Shown: positions 48,640 through 58,168, numbered from the stretch's first letter. The stretch is 64,000 nucleotides of DNA from Asaia bogorensis (GCF_900465345.1 NZ_UEGO01000028.1:1-64000), one strand, 5' to 3'. Made by a program: numbers and translations. Notes: a model not told the origin generated them from the letters alone.

Positions 48640-50384
48640 CGCTTCGGCCCCCGTCGCCAGCGGTCATCGCGGCCCAGCATGCACAAGAGAGACTCGAAGC
48701 CTGCCTAGAGGCCGGAGAGGACTTTCGTCTCGAAGCGGGCGCGGGAGCAGGTAAAACCTATTCGTTGGTCGCGGCTCTACGGAAGCTTATCGCTGAGCGG
48801 GGTACCGCCTTGGTGAGCGCTGGACAGAGAGTGGCTTGTATCACCTACACCGAGGTAGCTCGTAACGAGATCGCTCAGGAGATTGAGGAGCATCCAGCCA
48901 TTCTCGTGAACACAATCCACGGGTTCGGATGGTCCTTTATCGCACCGTTTCAGAAGCAGCTTCGCAATCTCGTCGCTGCTCAGGAGAACCGTCAGGAAGC
49001 GATCAAGCTCGCCGGGGGTATCCATAATCAGACAGTCGAATACAGCCTCGGCTACTTCGGGATCGACGATAAGCGAGTCTCTCTCCATCACGATGATATC
49101 CCGAGATATCTCGCTGCGTTGCTCGGAAATAAGAAGTTTCAGAGGATTTTTAGCAGCCTGCATCCCGTACTGTTTATCGACGAGTATCAGGACACTGACC
49201 CGGTCGTTATGACCGCGCTCTCGGATAATTTCTTCGCAACCGGCACGGGGCCGACTATCGGCCTGTTCGGCGATCACTGGCAGACGATCTATCGTAAAGA
49301 CTATAAACTCGCCGAGTTTCCCAACGTCGAGCTGATCGACAAAGGCTCCAATTTCCGCTCCGCCCCGGTCATCGTGGACGTTCTGAACAAACTCCGACCT
49401 GAGCTTCTTCAACAGGTGGATGACGAAGCTGCACAAGGCGAGGCGCGTTTCTTCTTTTGCAATGCCTATACGGGCGAGCGATTGGATTCCCGAAACGGAA
49501 AAGCAGAGCTGCCCACGGAGCTATCCGTGCGCTTCATCGACAGCCTCAAGATGCGATTGCAGGCGGAGGGGTGGGACTTCGATCCGGTAAAAACAAAGAT
49601 CCTGATGCTCACGCATAACGCCATCGCGGCTGAGCGTGGATACCCAAACCTTGCTAACATCTTCCAGCACAAGGAGGCCTTCTCAAAGAAGGAGGACGCG
49701 ACTATCGCATTCCTTGCTGATACTGTTGAGCCGATCTGCCAAGCCTACATCGCCGGTAATTATGGCGAGATGTTCCGTCTTATGGGCAGTCTTCCCACGA
49801 TCCGAAAATCCGCCGACAAGACAGAATGGCGTGCGCAGATGGACCAGCTCGTTGCGCTTCGTATTGGCGGCACGATCGGCGAAGTTATCGATCTTCTCAA
49901 AAGTACACAACGGCCGCGTCTTACGGATCGGGTTACCAAACGCGAATCCGAGATCACAGCCCTTGGCCCCAATGAGACACCGGACGAATCCAACTCACTC
50001 AAGCGACATCGCGCGCTACGAAACGTGGCTTATCGCGAGTTGGTCGCGCTCGTGGAATTCATCAACGGCTTCACCCCGTTTGCTACGCAGCACAGCGTGA
50101 AGGGCGCCCAATTTGAGAATGTGCTCGTCATTCTCAGCGCCGGGTGGAGCCACTACAATTGGCCGAAATTTCTCGAATGCCTGCAAGCCGAAAACATCCC
50201 TTCCAAGGACCAGGCGAGCTTCGCGCGATGGCGGAACCTCTTTTATGTCGCTATCTCGCGGCCGAAGAAGCGACTTGCCATTCTAGCAACTCAAACGCTT
50301 GGACCACAGGCGCTTGCTGCAGCGGCACATCTATTTGGCGCTGAGAATGTGGTATCGCTACCGATGCCTCCTGAGCCAACATAG
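48636..50384 (+). CDS. gajB: UvrD/PcrA-like helicase (GajB-like, Gabija)
   Basis: A 582-aa superfamily 1A helicase. Motifs: Walker A EAGAGAGKTYSL, IVNTIHGFGW-like region, motif II VLFIDEYQDTDP, motif III GLFGDHWQTIY, NFRSAPVIVDVL, motif V TQHSVKGAQFENVL and motif VI FYVAISRPKKRLAI. The ATG overlaps the gajA stop, so the two proteins are made together. In Gabija systems GajB forms a complex with GajA and is thought to sense DNA or nucleotide depletion. An unusual trait is its length, close to 100 aa more than typical GajB. Confidence 0.85.
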   Translation: MTLRPPSPAVIAAQHAQERLEACLEAGEDFRLEAGAGAGKTYSLVAALRKLIAERGTALVSAGQRVACITYTEVARNEIAQEIEEHPAILVNTIHGFGWSFIAPFQKQLRNLVAAQENRQEAIKLAGGIHNQTVEYSLGYFGIDDKRVSLHHDDIPRYLAALLGNKKFQRIFSSLHPVLFIDEYQDTDPVVMTALSDNFFATGTGPTIGLFGDHWQTIYRKDYKLAEFPNVELIDKGSNFRSAPVIVDVLNKLRPELLQQVDDEAAQGEARFFFCNAYTGERLDSRNGKAELPTELSVRFIDSLKMRLQAEGWDFDPVKTKILMLTHNAIAAERGYPNLANIFQHKEAFSKKEDATIAFLADTVEPICQAYIAGNYGEMFRLMGSLPTIRKSADKTEWRAQMDQLVALRIGGTIGEVIDLLKSTQRPRLTDRVTKRESEITALGPNETPDESNSLKRHRALRNVAYRELVALVEFINGFTPFATQHSVKGAQFENVLVILSAGWSHYNWPKFLECLQAENIPSKDQASFARWRNLFYVAISRPKKRLAILATQTLGPQALAAAAHLFGAENVVSLPMPPEPT

Positions 50385-50851
50385 CGGCTTCAGGTGGGCG
50401 TGATGGTCTGCCTGCGGTGTTCGCCTTTCTGATCACTTAAGCTCAGCTATTGGGCGCGATCCCAAGTAAATAAACAAAGAGCTTAGACTGCGGGCCAGCC
50501 CTAAAGCCGACATTCCGTTCACCCTCCTTAGCTGCTTGTATGTTCGAAGAACAAACCCAAGACACGACTTGCGCCTCATATCCGCTGTTCGGCGGATATA
50601 AACCTGTCTGCCTGCAACGCGCCTATCCCGGTCCTCATATACCTTAGCAGAAACTGACAGACAGCTTGAGCGATAACAACCCCGCATCCGAACAAAGTTG
50701 CCCCACTTGGCGTCGAACACATTTCCAGCCGCTGTAGACGATGTAGTTACTGCCGCCAGCACAACATGGGTGGCTGGAGACACCTAACCTGATCGTCGCC
50801 CCGGACCGGCATTATGCTTGTCCATAGGCACTTTTCAGGTTTAAATTCATC
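50385..50851. other. 467-bp gap after the Gabija-like pair
   Basis: No gene is supported. A minus-strand frame (50433-50783) has no recognisable features or ribosome-binding site. The region may hold the promoter of the PD-(D/E)XK gene; TTTAAATT near 50841 is AT-rich. Confidence 0.5.
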
Positions 50852-52159
50852 GTGAAATTCAAATCGTTTGTAAGGCACATGGCATACCGTTGGACACGTC
50901 ATCGGGTCTTTGACTCGGCTGGTAATGATAAGACCGGACTATCCGCCATCAGCCTGTTAGGCGTAGCCCGTGCTGCTGCGGAGGAAACCCTACAGGGTTC
51001 ACCACTAGTGAGCGCATGGCTGAAGTTATTTAGCACGCAAGTCAGTCAGCATGACCGCTATTGGTTGCGATGGCGCGATGATCTTGCCGAAAGTGCCGAA
51101 TTGCGGCGCGCTTATTCTGGACTGTACGGTAGGTTCTTCGCCCGTGCGCTATTGACGCACCATCTTGGCTTGACGCGCTTCCTTTCGTTGAAGAGAAACG
51201 GCCTAGTGATTCCAAAGTCCGTTCGCGTCGATCGTCAGGTTACTGGCGACATACCCGATTGGATAGCCTGGGATGATCAGGCGTCGCGCTTCGTGCTCTG
51301 CGAAGCCAAGGGTAGCCTCACCTCAAACGACTTCCTGTCCGCAGGCGGTCCGAAGTGCGCGCATGATGGGAAATCGCAGTTCGAGCGAGTTAAGACGTTC
51401 GACGGCACAACGGAAATTCATCCCGCCAAGTGGGTTGCCGCCACCCGCTGGGCTACCGATCACCGCCAAGTAAAGCCGACCACAATCTTATGGGATCCAC
51501 CCTCGGATTATCGACCATTCTCCCCGGAGGATGCGAACCGCCATCGAGGTGCAATGAGCCGGGCTTGGCTGGCAAGCATCGCACCTGGACTGGGGTGGCA
51601 CTCTGCTGAAGATCTGTTGTCGAAGGAGCGCGGTCGGGAAGCCGTGGTCGTAATGACCAAGCCTGGGCCAGTCCCACCGGAGATGGAATGGCCTGTAACT
51701 GAGGACTTAGACGAGATCGACAATCTTAGAGACCTTGGCGCCTTTACCCAGGCTACGCATCAATTTGAGACATCGGTTACTACACCGCGTATCTCCAGAA
51801 GGCAGCAGGATAATCTGACAGAGGCCAACATCTACCCCGATCGAACAGCGTTGGAGCCGCGCCCGCAGGAGAAAACCGGCCATGAAGGTGCTTACCTCAT
51901 ATCGCTCATCACTCGGTTCGGGGTGCGCCCGATACGGACGAAAGAAGACTTCGACCTTGTTCAACGTGAGCAGGATCGAGCTCGTCGCCTTGAGGAGCCC
52001 GCCATGCTGGTAGGTCTGCCAATAGGATTTGATCCACAGGCTCGTGACGCAGGCGTACAGTGGATGGACGAGGGCGGCATTGCGGCAAGAAATGATCTTG
52101 CGATCTTTGACCTGCGGATGATCGAGACGGAGCGTTTGGAATCGAGACTTTTGAGCTAG
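50852..52159 (+). CDS. PD-(D/E)XK nuclease-like protein of unknown function
   Basis: A 435-aa protein I do not recognise. Near residues 132-155 the sequence GDIPDWIAW...RFVLCEAKGSL gives Asp136, Glu151 and Lys153, the spacing of a PD-(D/E)XK nuclease core. The N-terminal third is helical with many Trp and Arg; the C-terminal part has acidic and Arg-rich stretches. The start is a GTG at 50852, with an ATG at 50879 as an alternative. It sits in the element's cargo beside the Gabija-like pair, which suggests a defence nuclease. Its final residues abut an IS5-type remnant, so the true C-terminus may have been altered. Confidence 0.65.
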   Translation: MKFKSFVRHMAYRWTRHRVFDSAGNDKTGLSAISLLGVARAAAEETLQGSPLVSAWLKLFSTQVSQHDRYWLRWRDDLAESAELRRAYSGLYGRFFARALLTHHLGLTRFLSLKRNGLVIPKSVRVDRQVTGDIPDWIAWDDQASRFVLCEAKGSLTSNDFLSAGGPKCAHDGKSQFERVKTFDGTTEIHPAKWVAATRWATDHRQVKPTTILWDPPSDYRPFSPEDANRHRGAMSRAWLASIAPGLGWHSAEDLLSKERGREAVVVMTKPGPVPPEMEWPVTEDLDEIDNLRDLGAFTQATHQFETSVTTPRISRRQQDNLTEANIYPDRTALEPRPQEKTGHEGAYLISLITRFGVRPIRTKEDFDLVQREQDRARRLEEPAMLVGLPIGFDPQARDAGVQWMDEGGIAARNDLAIFDLRMIETERLESRLLS

Positions 52160-52505
52160 AATCAGGATTTATAGCCAGAATCATGAAGGTTGCAGCTAGA
52201 CACACGGCGGAGAAGAAGGCGGTCGGACATCTATCATAGCACGTGATGACCCGTCGCCAGTCTTTGAGGCGACCGAACATGATTTCGATGAGGTTGCGAC
52301 GTTTGTATTCTCGCTTGTCGTATTTGACTGGTTCTCTGCGGAATCGCCGTCCCGGGACGCGAGGTCTGATCCCTTTTTCCTCCAAGCCATCTCTGAACCA
52401 GTCAGCATCATAATCCCGGTCCGCCAGTGTCCATTGCGCCATAGGCAGGCTGTCCAGCTGAACAGAGGCCCCGGTGTAATCACTGAACTGTCCTGCTATC
52501 ACGAA
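52160..52505 (-). mobile_element. IS5-family (IS427-like) transposase C-terminal remnant
   Basis: Minus-strand residues ADRDYDADWFRDGLEEKGI, KRRNLIEIMFGRLKDWRRVI and YDRCPTAFFSAVCLAATFM match the C-terminal DDE region of IS5-type transposases, including the final Glu region. The N-terminal half and one inverted repeat are missing, so it cannot move. The transposase frame runs on past its normal end into the neighbouring gene. The 159 bp after it, to 52664, contain no gene. Confidence 0.8.
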
Positions 52506-52664
52506 AAGCTCAGCGGTCGGCTAAAGACGACATGCATCATGATACAAAACCTAAACTCTCACATCATGAGGAGAGCTAACTGACATTTTCTCACAAATTC
52601 GTGCAGAAGCGATATAGATTTGTAACGCTGTATTTCTAGAACCAGACCCTGCTAACCTCGGGTA

Positions 52665-53630
52665 ATGACGATAGAAACCCGGCACCTGCGATATGCGATC
52701 GCAGCCCTTGAGCAAGGGAGCATCAGAAAAGCCGCCCTGAAACTTGGCGTGCGGCAGATGACTGTTGTGCGACACATCGAGGCGCTTGAGAACCATGTCG
52801 GCTATTCCCTGTTTACAAGGAGGCGAGACGGCGTTCACCCCACTGATGATGGCACCACTTTCATGCAGGCCGCACGACGTATCCTTCAGGACATGGAGAG
52901 TCTGACTGCCCATACGCGCTCCAGCCGCCATAAGAGAAGCGAGCGCATTGCCATAGGATTTTATAGCTCTGTTTCGACCGGTAACCTGCGCGCCACCCTG
53001 ACCGAATTCCGCAATCGTTACCCGGACCTCCAGTGGCGGCTCGTTGGGGGCACCCGGCGTGAACTTCTGGCGGCACTTGAACGGGGTCATATTGACATTG
53101 CCATCGTGACAGCCGGTGAATTGAACTGGCCGGAAGGGTCTCTTCCGCTGTGGCCAGAGCGATGCATTGCCGTCTTACCCGCGAAACACCCTCTTGCTGG
53201 CGAAGCGATGCTCGAATGGATGATGCTGAAAAAGGAGCGTTTTCTGGTCAGCAGTCTGGATCCAGGTCAGGAACTGACACGGATCATTCGTTCATGTCTG
53301 GGCCGCGGCAGTCATCATCCCACCCTGATTGAGCATGATATCCCGTTGGCGTCTCTGCGGCCTTTTGTCAGTGAGGACCGAGGGATCATGATCGATTGTG
53401 AAAGCAGCACAGGCGAGACGTTGCCGGGGGTTGTCTACCGGGAGCTACGCTTCGAAAACGCGCCGAGCGAGTTGCGGTTCGCTGCCTGCTGGTTGCGAAG
53501 CAACCCAAGCCGCCCCCTCACCTCCTTCCTCTCCCTGCTCAGGGAGCGTTACCCTGACCTGATCCCGCCGACTTCACCCGAGCTACCCGCGCATGACGCT
53601 GTTTCTGGAACGCCCGATCCGTCTCCATGA
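52665..53630 (+). CDS. LysR-family regulator next to the trb operon
   Basis: A 321-aa regulator with the winged helix-turn-helix at the N-terminus (RHLRYAIAALEQGSIRKAALKLGVRQMTVVRHIEALE-type pattern) and a LysR effector domain. LysR genes of this kind often stand at the end of trb operons in alphaproteobacterial conjugative elements, so control of transfer genes is plausible. Its 3' end overlaps the minus-strand DUF2274 gene by 92 bp, tail to tail. Confidence 0.88.
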   Translation: MTIETRHLRYAIAALEQGSIRKAALKLGVRQMTVVRHIEALENHVGYSLFTRRRDGVHPTDDGTTFMQAARRILQDMESLTAHTRSSRHKRSERIAIGFYSSVSTGNLRATLTEFRNRYPDLQWRLVGGTRRELLAALERGHIDIAIVTAGELNWPEGSLPLWPERCIAVLPAKHPLAGEAMLEWMMLKKERFLVSSLDPGQELTRIIRSCLGRGSHHPTLIEHDIPLASLRPFVSEDRGIMIDCESSTGETLPGVVYRELRFENAPSELRFAACWLRSNPSRPLTSFLSLLRERYPDLIPPTSPELPAHDAVSGTPDPSP

Positions 53631-53811
53631 AACGTCCAACCATAAGCGGCACCAGTCTGGCCGCATCAGTTACGGCGTCTGAGGGCTCACCGGTAGTGCC
53701 CGAGACCAGTTCAACATAGAGCAGCAGATCCCGATGGATCTCCGCTGGCAATTCGATCGTGAGCTTCACAGGCCGACTGTCGGGGATGGCACTGATACGG
53801 AGTTTGGTCAT
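53539..53811 (-). CDS. DUF2274 protein, last gene of the trb operon
   Basis: A 90-aa protein with the pattern KLTIELPAEIHRDLLLYVE and AARLVPLMVGRFMETDRAF, as in DUF2274 proteins that accompany trbI. The first half resembles a ribbon-helix-helix DNA-binding fold. It overlaps trbI by 4 bp and the convergent LysR gene by 92 bp. Its role in conjugation is unknown. Confidence 0.85.
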   Translation of the reverse strand: MTKLRISAIPDSRPVKLTIELPAEIHRDLLLYVELVSGTTGEPSDAVTDAARLVPLMVGRFMETDRAFQKQRHARVARVKSAGSGQGNAP

Positions 53812-55016
53812 GGGGATGCTCCTTCCTGCTGATGCCAGGGTTTGAGGACAAGGTCGCGATTGACGATCAGGGTGAACGGCAGGCCGGGCCGATCAGTCAG
53901 CGTAGGCTGCACGTCCATGCTCCGGTCGATCAGACGGTTGCCCACCATGGAGAACCCGTTGCTGGCCCCGCTGCGGATGGCCTGAAACAGGTTATTCTCA
54001 CCCCATGATGTGCCGGCTTCCGAGCCGACGCTGAGCAGGGTCGTGACCAGAGCGGCCTTGAAGAGTTGGCCCCAGTGCTGGTCCACCAGATCCTTCAGGC
54101 CGGTCTGGCCGATCGCATCCGCGCCGGGCATCCTGTCGAACACGATGCTGTCGCCATCAGGCCGGATAAGTCGCGTCCAGATGATCTGCGTGCGCTGCTG
54201 CCCGAATGAGATGCTGCTGTTGTAGCTCCCGAACAGCGTGCTGCCCTGCGGCACCAGAAGATAACGGCCGGTCGGGCTGTCGTAGACATTCTGCGTCACA
54301 TGCCCAATGAGCTGGCCTGGTAGGTCGGAACTGACTTTGGTGTTCAGTGCGCCTGCAATCACTGTCCCGGCCTGTATCACATAGGGCGAAGTCAGTGGAG
54401 CCAGGCGATCGGGACTGACCGTGACACGGTCAGGTTCTCCCGCCAGAAAGGCACGGTTGGCAGCCTGACGGTCATTCGCGCCAGATTGTGCAGCCGTTGC
54501 GTTACCCCCGGTTGCCGGTGCGACGATGGGGCGTTCATTGTCCTGTCGTCCGCCATCACGTGTCTGCACGAACAGCTTGCTGGCGATGGCAGCCGCGACT
54601 TCCTGTTCGGCGCGATGGTCGCCCATGCCGGAGACAGGACCAGCGCGCCCTTCCTGCTGCGCTTTCAGGATCGGTTTACCCAGATCACCAGGCAACGGCG
54701 GACCCAGCTTCGGCACGCCGGTATAATCCTTGGGCAAGGCATCAAGCCCTTCGGCCGAGGGGCGCGCATCGGAATCCTGCACGGCGGACGTTGGTCCCTG
54801 CCGGGCGGAATTCTGCAACGCATAGCCCAGCGCCAGCCCAATCCCGATCATCGCGGTGCCGGCCAGCCCCCAGACGACGTAGCGTGACAGCCGGACGACC
54901 TTTGGCCGTACCGCCCGCAGACGGAGGTCTGGCGTAGAGGGCGGAACCGCCGGGCGCCCGCTGTCCATTCCCCCTACCCCTCCTGCATCGCGGTCCGCGT
55001 CCTGCTCGCCCGTCAT
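53808..55016 (-). CDS. trbI: TrbI, VirB10-like conjugation channel protein
   Basis: A 402-aa inner-membrane-anchored protein. A proline-rich cytoplasmic N-terminus is followed by one transmembrane helix (about 48-68). The periplasmic C-terminal domain carries the conserved VIQAGTVIAGALNTKVSSDLPGQ and GSTLFGSYNSSISFGQQR motifs. It links inner and outer membrane parts of the mating channel. It overlaps trbG and the DUF2274 gene. Confidence 0.95.
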   Translation of the reverse strand: MTGEQDADRDAGGVGGMDSGRPAVPPSTPDLRLRAVRPKVVRLSRYVVWGLAGTAMIGIGLALGYALQNSARQGPTSAVQDSDARPSAEGLDALPKDYTGVPKLGPPLPGDLGKPILKAQQEGRAGPVSGMGDHRAEQEVAAAIASKLFVQTRDGGRQDNERPIVAPATGGNATAAQSGANDRQAANRAFLAGEPDRVTVSPDRLAPLTSPYVIQAGTVIAGALNTKVSSDLPGQLIGHVTQNVYDSPTGRYLLVPQGSTLFGSYNSSISFGQQRTQIIWTRLIRPDGDSIVFDRMPGADAIGQTGLKDLVDQHWGQLFKAALVTTLLSVGSEAGTSWGENNLFQAIRSGASNGFSMVGNRLIDRSMDVQPTLTDRPGLPFTLIVNRDLVLKPWHQQEGASP

Positions 55017-56014
55017 GAGCGCCGTCCATCGGTACGGACAATCCGCACACGCTGTTCAGACTGTTTGTCGCCCAGCCGCAATTCAGCGGCGGCGAACAGA
55101 CGGTCCACGATCATCCAGTTCTGCCGAACCCGATAATTGACCAGTTCAGGGCCGCCATCGGCCCCCAGCACGAACAGGGGTGGCAGTTCTCCCTGCCCTA
55201 TTCCCGATGGGAAGGCGATATAGACCTTATGCCCATCATCGAAGGCCCGGCTGGGAAGCCAGGGCGGCGTGCCGCCTTTTACCGGCTGGATGGCATAACG
55301 GAAATTCAGGGCGTTCAGATCCAGCCCCGCATCCACCGACGCAGCTTCATCGGCAGCGCTATCCTGCCGATGCAAAGCAATCAGATCGTCTTCGGGATAG
55401 TTCCAGGAGACCGATGCCATATAGGTAGCTGGCGTTGACCTCAATTCGGCAAGGTAGGTCCGTCGGTCGGTATTGACGATCAGATTGGTGGTGAGATCCG
55501 GCCGTGTTGGCTTCACCAGAATATGGATGCGTTTGGTCGCCCCTGTCCCGCTCTCGGTATCGCCGATGATCCAGCGCACCGTATCCCCAGCGGCAACCGG
55601 CCCCGTGCCGACCAACCTTTCGCCCTGCTGGAGCATGATGTCGGTGATCTCACCCGGCGAGGTGTAGACCTGATAGAGTGCGCCCGGACTGTAGGGATAA
55701 ACCTGTACGGCATTGATAAATCCGGCCCGCGTGGGCTGAATGCGCGCTGCCAGATTGGCCTGCGTCACACGCGCAGTCGGGTCGGCGACTTCGGGGGACG
55801 GATGGACCGCTCGTCGTGATGGCAGAGGCTTGAGTTGCCCGGGCAAGGGAAGCGGTTTCGGGACTTCAACCACCTGAACCGGCTTCGGCGGATCCGGCAG
55901 ACGTGTCGCCTGCACGGCATCATCATAGCGGATAACGGGTGGATGATACTGCTGTGCGCAGCCGGCCAGAGGCAGGATCAGCAGTGGCAGAAAACGAAGA
56001 GCACGACGGATCAT
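55013..56014 (-). CDS. trbG: TrbG, VirB9-like conjugation protein
   Basis: A 333-aa periplasmic/outer-membrane core protein. The N-terminus LILPLAGCAQQ is a lipobox. The VirB9 fold is suggested by AVQVYPYSPGALYQVYTSPGEI, KPTRPDLTTNLIVNTDRRTY and the C-terminal DDGHKVYIAFP...LVNYRVRQNWMIVDRLF. It overlaps both trbF and trbI by 4 bp. Confidence 0.95.
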   Translation of the reverse strand: MIRRALRFLPLLILPLAGCAQQYHPPVIRYDDAVQATRLPDPPKPVQVVEVPKPLPLPGQLKPLPSRRAVHPSPEVADPTARVTQANLAARIQPTRAGFINAVQVYPYSPGALYQVYTSPGEITDIMLQQGERLVGTGPVAAGDTVRWIIGDTESGTGATKRIHILVKPTRPDLTTNLIVNTDRRTYLAELRSTPATYMASVSWNYPEDDLIALHRQDSAADEAASVDAGLDLNALNFRYAIQPVKGGTPPWLPSRAFDDGHKVYIAFPSGIGQGELPPLFVLGADGGPELVNYRVRQNWMIVDRLFAAAELRLGDKQSEQRVRIVRTDGRRS

Positions 56015-56703
56015 TGGCCCAGCTCCTTCGACCAGTTGATGGCGGAGACGTAAATCCCCAGAGGATTTTTTCGGAGGTGGTCGGCGTCACGCGGCGTGTT
56101 GAGCCTGATCACAACAATGGCGGTCCATCGCTCTGTGCCAACGAAAGCCCCATCGCGATAATGCCGCTCGACCCATGCAATCCTGAAACTCGTGGGCGAC
56201 GCACGGATGACCGATGAGACATCCAGTTCAACCTGCTCACGCCCGACCCGGGCAAAAGGGTCATTCAGGCGCGCATAGTCATTGAGAGCGACGGCACCCG
56301 AGGGTGTGGTGAAATCATACGCACGCAGCCAGTTCTGCCGCACCACCACGGGATCGGAGGACAGACTGCGGATATCCTCAATGAAGCGGGCCAGATACCA
56401 GGCAATCTGTGGATCGGTAGGCCTGTAGGACGCTGTTGCAGGGGCGACGACCTGCGCCTCGCCCAGATGATCGACCTGCACGACCCACGGCGTGACTGTG
56501 CCGCGCGCGGACTGCCAGACCAGTCCCGCGCCAAGTCCTGCGGACAGAAACAGCGACCCGAACGCCATCAGTCGCCAGTTCCGCGCCTGGACGCGGGCGG
56601 AGCCAATGCGCTCGTCCCATATCTGCGCCGCTTTTTGATAAGGTGTGACCGGCTCGGGTGTTGCCCCGTAGCGCGTGGTGGAGCGACGGAACATCGTCCT
56701 CAT
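56011..56703 (-). CDS. trbF: TrbF, VirB8-like conjugation protein
   Basis: A 230-aa bitopic protein with a short cytoplasmic part, a transmembrane helix near residues 45-65 (LMAFGSLFLSAGLGAGLVW) and a periplasmic NTF2-like VirB8 domain including ERWTAIVVI. It nucleates assembly of the transfer channel. It overlaps trbL and trbG. Confidence 0.94.
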   Translation of the reverse strand: MRTMFRRSTTRYGATPEPVTPYQKAAQIWDERIGSARVQARNWRLMAFGSLFLSAGLGAGLVWQSARGTVTPWVVQVDHLGEAQVVAPATASYRPTDPQIAWYLARFIEDIRSLSSDPVVVRQNWLRAYDFTTPSGAVALNDYARLNDPFARVGREQVELDVSSVIRASPTSFRIAWVERHYRDGAFVGTERWTAIVVIRLNTPRDADHLRKNPLGIYVSAINWSKELGQ

Positions 56704-58163
56704 TCCTTTTCTGACAGATCAATGGACGCCGATCCGCCTCCGCCATCGGCGGCGCGGATGACATGGGCCGCCTCGGCGGCATGGGTGGCGGCGTTGCGAC
56801 GCTTCATGGTGCGCGCCCAGCGCGGCGGCTCACCGTCGGTGCGACCAGAGCCAGCCCCGCCCTCTCCACCACCATCACCACCTCCGGACGGACCGGTACC
56901 TGCCGGGCCACCACCGGCCGGAGAACCTCCTCCTCCTGAGGGATTATCCCCGGATGGCGGGGGCCCACCGCCGTCAGAGCCACCGGTTTCACCACCCTTC
57001 CCGCCCCCCATGCCCTGCGCGGCCCATTGGCTGCCGGCGGCGTAACTTTCCTTGAGAGATGAGCCTGCACGCGAGGCCGCCCCTCTGGCGGCATTCGCGA
57101 CATTCCCGCCGACAGCCCGGCCCATACCTCCGATCCCGGCAACCATGCTGCCCGCGCCACCAGATGCACCGGCCGCTCCAGCCGAATAGGCTGACGTGGC
57201 GGCCCCGGCGATCGTAGCCCCGCCACGTGCAGCAGCGGCGGTCGCGCCAACGGCTGCGGCACCGCCAGAAGCGACGGCTCCAACGCCCGCTACGGCAGCA
57301 GCCCCCATGGCGCCCACCGCCACACCAGTGCCGACAGCGGCCCCTGCCCCAAGCTGGGGTGCGCCGGAGATCAGCCCGTTGGCGATGCTGCCGCCAAAAA
57401 TCGACAGGCCGACAATTGCAAGAGAGGCCAGCACCACCGAGGTCGCCTGTCCGACGGTGGGAACAGCATCGCCGTAGGATGTCGTAAACTGCTTGAAGAG
57501 CACCGAAGCGATGGCGGAAATGACCGCCAGCACCATGATCTTCACCCCCGACGAGACGACATTGCCCAGCACCTTCTCCGCCAGAAAGGCCGTGCGGTTG
57601 AATAGCGCAAAGGGGATCAGCACGAAGCCTGCCAGCGTGGTCAGCTTGAATTCGATCAGGGCGACAAAGAGCTGCACCGCCAGAATAAAGAACGCCGCCA
57701 GCACGATCAGCCAGGACAGGCAGAGCACGAAAATCTGTATGAAGTTGGTAAAGAAGGCGACCGGACCAAGCAGAGTATGGGCAGAGTCCAACAAGGGGCG
57801 GGCCGCATCGAAACCGGTCGAGGCCAGACGACCGGGACGCAGAAAATCCGAAAGTGCCAGCGTGCCACCTCCGGCTTTCAGACCGAGAGCTGCAAAACTG
57901 TCGAAAACAATCTTCGAGAGCGCATCGAAATCGTTGATGATCCAGGCGAAGAAGCCGATATAGAGCGTCTTCTTGACCAGACGCTGGATGATGTCTTCAT
58001 CCGCCGCCCAGGCCCAGAACAGTCCGGCGAGCGCGATATCCAGCACGGACAGCGTTCCGGCCAAGGAAATCACGTTCCCTTTCACCAGACCGAACCCACT
58101 GTCGATGGTGGTGGTGAAGGTATTCAGGAAGGTGTCGATAACGCCCACATCGCCCATCGCCAT
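56700..58163 (-). CDS. trbL: TrbL, VirB6-like polytopic membrane protein
   Basis: A 487-aa protein with six or more hydrophobic helices in the first 300 residues. A glycine/serine/proline-rich cytoplasmic tail (about 330-470) is typical of Trb-type VirB6 proteins. It forms part of the inner-membrane pore. The long low-complexity tail explains several long antisense frames here. It lies 5 bp after trbJ and overlaps trbF. Confidence 0.93.
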   Translation of the reverse strand: MAMGDVGVIDTFLNTFTTTIDSGFGLVKGNVISLAGTLSVLDIALAGLFWAWAADEDIIQRLVKKTLYIGFFAWIINDFDALSKIVFDSFAALGLKAGGGTLALSDFLRPGRLASTGFDAARPLLDSAHTLLGPVAFFTNFIQIFVLCLSWLIVLAAFFILAVQLFVALIEFKLTTLAGFVLIPFALFNRTAFLAEKVLGNVVSSGVKIMVLAVISAIASVLFKQFTTSYGDAVPTVGQATSVVLASLAIVGLSIFGGSIANGLISGAPQLGAGAAVGTGVAVGAMGAAAVAGVGAVASGGAAAVGATAAAARGGATIAGAATSAYSAGAAGASGGAGSMVAGIGGMGRAVGGNVANAARGAASRAGSSLKESYAAGSQWAAQGMGGGKGGETGGSDGGGPPPSGDNPSGGGGSPAGGGPAGTGPSGGGDGGGEGGAGSGRTDGEPPRWARTMKRRNAATHAAEAAHVIRAADGGGGSASIDLSEKE

Positions 58164-58168
58164 GACCG

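Noticed and set aside
50433..50783. 116-codon minus-strand frame after the helicase gene
   Set aside because: No ribosome-binding site, no recognisable domain and composition unlike the neighbours; left as unassigned DNA.
57196..57487. Plus-strand frames rich in Ala/Pro opposite trbL
   Set aside because: They are shadows of the low-complexity glycine/alanine tail of TrbL.
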